Assembly (NCBI GenBank): GCA_027924585.1
Contig: BSBM01000809.1
Span: 5,082,501 to 5,146,500, forward strand
DNA: 64,000 nt
Reading direction: 5' to 3'
Origin: Larix kaempferi
Lineage: Eukaryota; Streptophyta; Pinopsida; Pinales; Pinaceae
Of this stretch, positions 59,126 through 64,000 are shown one piece after another (positions within the stretch are counted from its first letter, which is position 1; the number at the start of each line of letters is the position of its first letter). A model generated the notes under the pieces. It ran no database searches, was not told the DNA's origin, and saw only the letters and a list, made by a program, of their open reading frames with translations. The translations under genes and the position numbers were made by a program.

Positions 59126-61420
59126 CTAGGCTTCATTTAGTTTGAAACCATTGTCGCGGTTGAAGTTTTTTACACATTTTTCGATTTCTATGGCTTCGCG
59201 GGTTTTCCTTTTGTAATACTGAGGGACAATGGCTAAAACTTTTGAGTCTTCAAGGCAAATATGATGTTTAGTGGTGTGAGCATGTTCGGCTATGGTTGAA
59301 TTTTTTATTCTATCATGTCGCAAATCAGCACTATGCTCTTTTAGCCTAATTGCGATTGATCTTCCACTTTCCCCTATGTAGGCATCACCACATGAGCAAG
59401 GTGTTTTGTATACACCTTTTTGGTTCTTGGGATCAATGGGGTCCTTTGCTTTGTCAAGCATGGTTCTTAAGGAATTAGGAGGGGAGAACGACACCTGTAT
59501 GTTTTTCTTCCTTAGAACATTGGCAATCTTGTTAGTAGTGCCATGTATGTATGGAAGAGTGACCTTAGGGAGAGTAATATCATTTTCTCTTTTCTTGGTT
59601 TTATTTTTGTTCTTCTTTATGTTGCGAAAAACTTTGTCAATCTCTCTTCCACTATATCCATTGTTTTTTAAGGATGTCTTAAGGTGTTTTAGCTCATCTT
59701 CCAAGTGATCAGTGTCTGAGACTCTCCATGCACGGGTAGCTAGGGTGTTTATAATTCCCGTTTTTTGGGCTGGATGATGGTATGAGTCAGAATGAAGGTA
59801 TTTGTCCATATGGGTTTTCTTCCTGTATACTTGGTGAGCGAGAGAACCGTCGGGATTCTTTGTGATAAGAACATCCAAGAACAGAAGGGAGTTTTTTTCT
59901 TCTTTCTCCACGGTAAATTTTATGCTGTCACATTGGCTGTTTAGGTGGTTTAAGAATTCTGCCAATTTATTTTCACCATGTGGCCAGTTACTAAATACAT
60001 CATCAACAAATCTAAGCCACCACCTTGGTTTTTGAGGAAATGAATTGATTGCCTTTTCCTCAAAATCTTCCATGAACAGATTTGCGACGATTGGTGATAG
60101 TGGTGATCCCATAGCCACCCCTTCTGTTTGCTCATATATTTCACCTTGAAAGCAGAAGTAGGTTGACCTAAGGCAGATCTCAACTAGTTTAGCGATTTCA
60201 GGGTTAGATACCTTCTTTATGACTTCAATGGCACCATCAATGGGAATTTTTGTGTATAGAGAGACGACATCATAGCTGATTAATAAATCATCATCCTCCA
60301 CTTTCCACTCCTTCATTCTACTTACTAGTTGTGAGGAATCTTTAACGAATGAGAAGGACTTTCCGACCAAGGGTTTAAGGATTTTGGCCAAGTGCTTAGC
60401 TAGTTCGTACGTAGGTGATCCTATTGTGTTGACAATGGGTCTTAGTGGGATGCCAGATTTGTGTATCTTTGGTAAGCCATATATGCATGGCATGATTCCA
60501 TTCTTGGGAGTAATTTTCTTCTTTATTTCATCGCTTAGAGAGGATTTTTTGATCGCATTAGTAACATCTTTCACTACTTTCTTTAATGGGTCTTTGGTTA
60601 CTTTCTTGTAGCAGCCACTTTCTAAATGCTCAATCATTTTTTGTTGATAATCCTTGGTTTTCATGATGACTGTAGCATTTCCTTTATCTGCTTTGAGAAC
60701 CATGATATCCTTCCTGTCTTTAAGTTTTTTTAACGCGACGTGTTCATCCTTTGTTATGTTGTTTTTCGGTGGTTTGGCATTTTTTAGTATTATGGCACAT
60801 TCTTGCCGAATGTCTTCTGCCTTCTCATCTGGAAATCCCTTGATTGTATCCTCCACCGCGCAGATGATATCTTCATGTGGAATCCTTTTCGGAGCTACGG
60901 CGAAGTTTAATCCTTTATCGAGTATGTTTTTCGTGCTGTTGTCCAGCTCTTCATTTGTGAGGTTGACCACGCTGCTCTTAAACTTCACGGTGTCAGGTTT
61001 CTGTTCAGCAATAAGTTTATTAAATTTTCGATTCTGTTTTTCGTTGCTTGTTTCCAGGGCTCTTTCAGCCTTGAGCGCGGTGGCTGCCTCCACGCTGATC
61101 CAAAAATCAATTCTTAAATCTTTTGCTAATATTATGTGCAGGTTATATGCTTTCTGGGACAGCGCGTCCAATTCTCTTCTGCTGCGTTTTATTTCACCTC
61201 TCACGATTTTTAAACTCAGTTCTGTGAAAGCATTCTCATCTTTCTTTTTTAGGTGATGTTTTATTTTGGCGAAGTATGGAATGGTTCTATTGTCGCGGCA
61301 TTTCTTCAAGAAGTTCAGATCTGCTATGCGGTGGGAAATCTTCACTCTAGTGCATTCAAAGAGACGGATTTGGCGTAGCATGTCCCTTCCATGGAGGGCT
61401 GCGATTTGGTTGTTCATCAT
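59126..61420 (-). CDS. Penelope-like RT with C-terminal GIY-YIG endonuclease (764 aa)
   Basis: The first ATG is at 61420 (MMNNQIAALHGRDMLRQ); the frame itself is open from 61438. N-terminal PLE block LNFAVAPKRIP near residue 180. RT motifs: LKADKGNATVIM near 250, YGLPKIHKSGIPLRPIV near 325, LISYDVVSLYTKIP near 400, EGVAMGSPLSPIVANLFMED near 455, catalytic RFVDDVFSNW near 490. C-terminal GIY-YIG domain: GVYKTPCSCGDAYIGESGR near 670, with R, H and E residues after it (AEHAHTTKHH, REAIEIEKCV). A TAG ends the protein after KLNEA; the sister copy has a Trp codon there and goes on for 10 more residues. All RT and nuclease motifs are intact. Such enzymes nick DNA and prime reverse transcription at the target, and PLE RTs are related to telomerase. 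Length fits the family. Confidence 0.93.
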   Translation of the reverse strand: MMNNQIAALHGRDMLRQIRLFECTRVKISHRIADLNFLKKCRDNRTIPYFAKIKHHLKKKDENAFTELSLKIVRGEIKRSRRELDALSQKAYNLHIILAKDLRIDFWISVEAATALKAERALETSNEKQNRKFNKLIAEQKPDTVKFKSSVVNLTNEELDNSTKNILDKGLNFAVAPKRIPHEDIICAVEDTIKGFPDEKAEDIRQECAIILKNAKPPKNNITKDEHVALKKLKDRKDIMVLKADKGNATVIMKTKDYQQKMIEHLESGCYKKVTKDPLKKVVKDVTNAIKKSSLSDEIKKKITPKNGIMPCIYGLPKIHKSGIPLRPIVNTIGSPTYELAKHLAKILKPLVGKSFSFVKDSSQLVSRMKEWKVEDDDLLISYDVVSLYTKIPIDGAIEVIKKVSNPEIAKLVEICLRSTYFCFQGEIYEQTEGVAMGSPLSPIVANLFMEDFEEKAINSFPQKPRWWLRFVDDVFSNWPHGENKLAEFLNHLNSQCDSIKFTVEKEEKNSLLFLDVLITKNPDGSLAHQVYRKKTHMDKYLHSDSYHHPAQKTGIINTLATRAWRVSDTDHLEDELKHLKTSLKNNGYSGREIDKVFRNIKKNKNKTKKRENDITLPKVTLPYIHGTTNKIANVLRKKNIQVSFSPPNSLRTMLDKAKDPIDPKNQKGVYKTPCSCGDAYIGESGRSIAIRLKEHSADLRHDRIKNSTIAEHAHTTKHHICLEDSKVLAIVPQYYKRKTREAIEIEKCVKNFNRDNGFKLNEA

Positions 61421-61436
61421 TAATCCACAGTTCAGC

Positions 61437-62284
61437 AATTTAGAATGAGAGGAGATCTGTGGTAGAATTTTTCAATTCGACAGTTTCGAACCTTTTAAGC
61501 AGGTTCATCTTCAGGAGAAAGCAAATCTCGCTCTTTTTTTGCACTTGGATTGTGAAGTATAAATGTGAATGTGTTTTTCATATTTTGAGTTAAAGTGTAA
61601 AGTCGGTCTTTTTATTTTTTATTATTTTTTATTATTTTTTTTATTTAAAATTAGGGTTTGGTATTTTAAGGCTTTAATTTAATGCTTTGATCTAAAGAAT
61701 AATTTTAATATTATCTTATTTAAATGTAGTTTAGAATGTTAAAATGAACTTAATATTATATTGTCTATTATAATGTAACATTTAATAATGCAAAGTAAAT
61801 TTTTATTTTTATTTTTTATTTATATTTTAATTTGTTCCATAATTTAACATTTAATAATGCAAAGTAAATGTTATATTTTTTATTTATATTTCAATTTGTT
61901 CTATAATGTAACATTTAATAATGCAAATTAAATGTTATATTTTTTATTTATATTTTAATTTGTTATATTAAATGTTATATTTTAATTTGTTATATTGAAT
62001 GTTATATTTTCAAATTACTTATTAAGTTAGTTTACTATTATTTATTAAGTTAGTTTACCATTATTTATTTGTTTTTTATTTAATTTATAATTTATAATTT
62101 AATTATTAATCTAGTTTTTTATTGTGATGGTTAAATTCATTTTGTATTTAGGTTGTTAATACACTTCTTTAATCTTTTTTTGTAAGTTTTAAATAATAGT
62201 TATTATGAATTAAATTTTTTATTAAATATTAAAGTTTTTTATTAGTTATTAATTTTTAGGTTTTAAATGCTTATTAATTAACAA
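61437..62284 (-). repeat. PLE 3' UTR / pseudo-LTR, copy 2
   Basis: A direct repeat of 58258-59125 with a few percent differences and small indels. Its end joins the ORF start of copy 1 at 61437-61441, so it serves as the upstream pseudo-LTR and would carry the promoter. Confidence 0.88.
61479..61514 (-). ncRNA. Hammerhead-ribozyme-like motif, copy 2
   Basis: Same motif as at 58297-58332, with no base change in the core. It lies about 60-95 bases upstream of the ATG of copy 1, in the pseudo-LTR that precedes the gene. Confidence 0.5.
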
Positions 62285-63571
62285 TTAATTATTTGTTTTA
62301 AGTTTGTGAATGATAGGTTTCCAGGTTTCATTTAGTTTGAAACCATCGTCGCGGTTGAAGTTTTTTACACATTTTCCGATTTTTATGGCTTCGCGGGTTT
62401 TCCTTTTGTAATACTGAGGGACAATGGCTAAAACTTTTGAGTCTTCAAGGCAAATATGATGTTTAGTGGTGTGAGCATGTTCGGCTATGGCTGAATTTTT
62501 TATTCTATCATGTCGCAAATCAGCACTATGCTCTTTTAGCCTAATTGCGATTGATCTTCCACTTTCCCCTATGTAGGCATCACCACATGAGCAAGGTGTT
62601 TTGTATACACCTTTTTGGTTCTTGGGATCAATGGGGTCCTTTGCTTTGTCAAGCATGGTTCTTAAGGAATTAGGAGGGGAGAACGACACCTGTATGTTTT
62701 TCTTCCTTAGAACATTGGCAATCTTGTTAGTAGTGCCATGTATGTATGGAAGAGTGACCTTAGGGAGAGTAATATCATTTTCTCTTTTCTTGGTTTTATT
62801 TTTGTTCTTCTTTATGTTGCGAGAAACTTTGTCAATATCTCTTCCACTATATCCATTGTTTTTTAAGGATGTCTTAAGGTGTTTTAGCTCATCTTCCAAG
62901 TGATCAGTGTCTGAGACTCTCCATGCACGGGTAGCTAGGGTGTTTATAATTCCCGTTTTTTGGGCTGGATGATGGTGTGAGTCAGAATGAAGGTATCTGT
63001 CCGTATGGGTTTTCTTCCTGTATACTTGGTGAGCAAGAGAACCGTCGGGATTCTTTGTGATAAGAACATCCAAGAACGGAAGGGAGTTTTTTTCTTCTTT
63101 CTCCACGGTAAATTTTATGCTGTCACATTGGCTGTTTAGGTGGTTTAAGAATTCTGCCAATTTATTTTCACCATGTGGCTAGTTACTAAATACATCATCA
63201 ACAAATCTAAGCCACCACCTTGGTTTTTGAGGAAATGAATTGATTGCCTTTTCCTCAAAATCTTCCATGAACAGATTTGCGACGATTGGTGATAGTGGTG
63301 ATCCCATAGCCACCCCTTCTGTTTGCTCATATATTTCACCTTGAAAGCAGAAGTAGGTTGACCTAAGGCGGATCTCAACTAGTTTAGCGATTTCAGGGTT
63401 AGATACCTTCTTTATGACTTCAATGGCACCATCAATGGGAATTTTTGTGTATAGAGAGACGACATCATAGCTGATTAATAAATCATCATCCTCCACTTTC
63501 CACTCCTTCATTCTACTTACTAGTTGTGAGGAATCTTTAACGAATGAGAAGGACTTTCCGACCAAGGGTTT
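62285..63571 (-). pseudogene. Second PLE copy, 5'-truncated, one internal stop
   Basis: The frame begins in the RT (VGKSFSFVKDSSQLV) at the truncation point 63571. It contains EGVAMGSPLSPIVANLF and RFVDDVFSN, then TAG at 63179-63181 where copy 1 has TGG (Trp). It continues in frame through the full GIY-YIG domain and ends with KLNETWKPIIHKLKTNN. It is highly similar to copy 1 across the shared part. It lacks the N-terminal block and early RT motifs. Confidence 0.9.
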
Positions 63572-63976
63572 AAATGTTACATGTTACATGTTACATGTGA
63601 GGAATCTTATTAAATGTTACATTATAATAGACAATATAATATTAAGTTCATTTTAACATTCTAAACTACATTTAAATAAGATAATATTAAAATTATTCTT
63701 TAGATCAAAGCATTAAATTAAAGCCTTAAAATACCAAACCCTAATTTTAAAGAAAATAAATAATAAAAAATAAAAAAACCGACCTTACACTTTAACTCGA
63801 AATATGAAAAACACATTCATATTTATACTTCACAATCCAAGTGCAAAAAAAGAGCGAGATTTGCTTTCTCCTGAAGATGAACCTGCTTAAAAGGTTCGAA
63901 ACTGTCGAATTGAAAAATTCTACCACAGATCTCCTCTCATTCTAAATTGTTGAACTGTGGATTAATGATGAACAAC
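63572..63976 (+). repeat. Inverted terminal segment of the PLE complex
   Basis: 63572-63600 is a short filler with three 'atgttac' units. From about 63601 the plus strand repeats, in opposite orientation, the sequence of 61780-61412: 3' UTR tail, hammerhead-like motif and the first ORF codons (GATTAATGATGAACAACC). It then joins the target-site duplication. A 'gacaatataat' variant matches copy 2 rather than copy 1. Confidence 0.88.
63871..63906 (+). ncRNA. Hammerhead-ribozyme-like motif, copy 3 (inverted)
   Basis: CTGAAGATGAACC ... GGTTCGAAACTGTC on the plus strand; same core as the other two copies. Confidence 0.5.
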
Positions 63977-64000
63977 CAATATTCAAGTAATAAGACCAAC

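Larger units (their letters stand above)
58258..63976 (-). mobile_element. Penelope-like element complex (GIY-YIG type, Dryad-like): tandem copies plus inverted end
   Basis: Flanked by a 15-bp target-site duplication 'caatattcaagtaat' (58243-58257 and 63977-63991). On the minus strand: a 5'-truncated copy (63571-62285) with its 3' UTR (62284-61437), then a nearly full-length copy (61420-59126) with its 3' UTR (59125-58258). At the right end a segment of about 370 bases (63600-63976) is inverted and repeats the 3' UTR tail plus the first codons of the ORF. Head-to-tail partial copies (pseudo-LTRs) and an inverted terminal piece are the known hallmarks of PLE insertions. Confidence 0.93.

Noticed and set aside
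60654-61256. 200-codon hydrophobic plus-strand frame
   Set aside because: It is the antisense shadow of the PLE ORF; the minus strand carries all the conserved motifs.
58258-63976. PLE as bacterial retron, group II intron or contaminant contig
   Set aside because: The GIY-YIG plus PLE-type RT motifs, pseudo-LTRs and TSD in plant-like SET coding sequence fit a nuclear PLE. There is no intron RNA domain V or bacterial gene context.

Overview
The window looks like nuclear DNA of a land plant, most likely a gymnosperm (conifer). There is no operon-like gene packing. One recognisable host gene has plant-type GT-AG introns. Almost everything else is a layered deposit of retrotransposons: plant L1-type LINEs with an RNase H tail, chromodomain Ty3/gypsy, Ty1/copia, a Tat-like gypsy, and a gag-only LTR element. 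The conifer suggestion rests mainly on a Penelope-like element (PLE) with a C-terminal GIY-YIG endonuclease at 58258-63976. Such elements are typical of animals, and from memory the plant cases reported with this architecture are the conifer 'Dryad' elements.

Layout. 1-4250 (-): a plant L1 LINE, cut by the window start, with a broken ORF1 and an internally deleted ORF2. 4373-4490 (-): a solitary 5S rRNA sequence directly upstream of that LINE. 5640-8960: decayed gypsy and copia scraps around one LTR (6000-6320). 10136-11232 (-): the only clear host gene, a three-exon REF/SRPP (small rubber particle / lipid droplet) gene with a TATA box and an ABRE-type G-box upstream, but with an in-frame TAG in its last exon. 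About 12380-16160 (-): a second, very decayed LINE.

16191-35083 is a three-level nest that resolves by target-site duplications. A chromodomain gypsy on the minus strand (LTRs 16191-16563 and 34709-35083) is split by a copia element on the plus strand (21798-34514, TSD AGGTC). The 5' LTR of the copia is split by a gag-only element (22079-28573, TSD GTAAC) with two 2191-bp LTRs. LTR divergence falls inward (about 4%, about 3%, about 0.2% by eye), as expected from the nesting order.

38005-53705 (-) is a 15.7-kb Tat-like gypsy with perfect TSD TGAAT. It has an extra archaeal-type RNase H placed after the integrase, an antisense, intron-containing plant-mobile-domain-like gene near its 3' end, and a probable solo LTR in its leader. 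It interrupts another minus-strand element, whose acidic ORF (53827-54573) and long LTR (54640-57141) lie to its right and whose decayed reading frame seems to continue to its left (about 37303-38004).

57142-58257 holds host-like coding pieces, including the C-terminal part of a SET-domain protein. The PLE complex has inserted into that SET reading frame with a 15-bp target-site duplication. The complex contains one nearly full-length PLE copy, one 5'-truncated tandem copy, pseudo-LTRs with hammerhead-ribozyme-like motifs, and an inverted terminal segment. It is the most distinctive structure in the window.
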